Shown piece by piece: positions 13,342 to 13,491 of a DNA stretch of 13,491 bases (position 1 is its first letter; every line of letters begins with the position of its first letter). Under the pieces are notes generated by a model. The model was given only the letters and a program-made list of their open reading frames with translations. It was not told where the DNA came from and did no database searches. The position numbers and the translations under genes are program-made. Origin of the DNA: CAYNJG01 sp964397295 (lineage in GTDB: Bacteria > Planctomycetota > Planctomycetia > Pirellulales > Pirellulaceae). Location of the stretch: positions 1-13,491 of the forward strand of contig CAYNJG010000202.1 of the NCBI GenBank assembly GCA_964397295.1, read 5' to 3'.

Positions 13342-13491
13342 ATGGCGAATCCATACGCTCCACCAGCCCATTATGAAGAATTGGTGCCATCTCAGCCCAC
13401 GGTGCCTCGTGCGCTGCAGCATCGCTTCGTATGTGCCACTTTGCTTGCTTTCGGCTCGGTCATTGGGCTCAATCACCCGATGGGCCATCGC
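13342..13491 (+). CDS. Start of a small membrane-type protein with NPYAPP leader (partial)
   Basis: ATG 13342 opens a frame that stays open for all 50 codons to the window edge. It begins MANPYAPPAHYEELVPSQP, the NPY-x-P leader typical of small planctomycete membrane proteins, then a basic stretch and the start of a hydrophobic segment (FVCATLLAFGSVIGL). It starts 13 nt after the attC-like core GTTATGC, the spacing expected of an integron cassette gene (15-19 nt after the crossover G in the other array). Role unknown. No clear ribosome binding site. The minus-strand frame covering the same bases is taken to be a shadow. Confidence 0.6.
   Translation, partial: MANPYAPPAHYEELVPSQPTVPRALQHRFVCATLLAFGSVIGLNHPMGHR

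Noticed and set aside
13276..13488. Minus-strand ORF of 70 codons at the right end
   Set aside because: It is antisense to the NPYAPP gene and crosses the attC-like hairpin; the plus-strand frame has a recognisable leader.

Overview
The window looks like the chromosome of a planctomycete, most likely a marine Pirellulaceae/Rhodopirellula-type bacterium. The evidence is an ECF sigma factor coupled to a PknB-type kinase with a WD40 tail, a secreted esterase with dockerin-like repeats and a PEP-CTERM tail, and small membrane proteins starting with an NPY-x-P motif. Genus level is inference from recognition, not from a database search.

Region 1 (1-3787) is a promoterless integron gene-cassette array read on the minus strand. 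Six single-ORF cassettes alternate with six attC recombination sites (the leftmost is cut by the window edge). Recognisable cargo includes an Imm35/YrhB-like protein, an Imm30-like protein, a thioredoxin-fold protein without CxxC, a CxxC-CxxC zinc-ribbon-like protein, a small three-helix membrane protein, and a frameshifted hypothetical gene. The attC sites come in two alternating size classes (137-139 bp and 208-209 bp). Three core-site alleles are present, and within each cassette the R' and R'' match (one pair differs by one base). No IntI is present in the window.

Region 2 (3759-6299) is recombinase debris. The array ends on the right exactly inside the coding sequence of a tyrosine recombinase, which keeps only about 201 N-terminal codons and reads towards the cassettes; its stop overlaps the start of the first cassette gene. 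Then comes about 0.9 kb without a convincing gene, followed by a second, unrelated-looking tyrosine recombinase on the plus strand, broken by one nonsense codon and one frameshift.

Region 3 (6503-12545) is an intact minus-strand operon: ECF sigma factor, transmembrane Ser/Thr kinase with WD40 domain (ATGA overlap with the sigma gene), then a secreted PHB-depolymerase-like esterase (23-nt gap). This is a plausible signalling cassette that senses an envelope or substrate cue; the esterase may be co-expressed cargo.

Region 4 (about 12660-13491) holds what looks like the 5' half of a group IIC intron on the minus strand, without most of its reverse transcriptase. It abuts an attC-like hairpin ending in GTTATGC on the plus strand, followed at 13342 by the start of a plus-strand NPYAPP membrane-protein gene that runs off the window. 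This fits a group IIC-attC intron that inserted antisense into the attC of a second, oppositely oriented cassette array and then decayed. The integron parts on both sides of an ordinary signalling operon are the most interesting aspect of the window.
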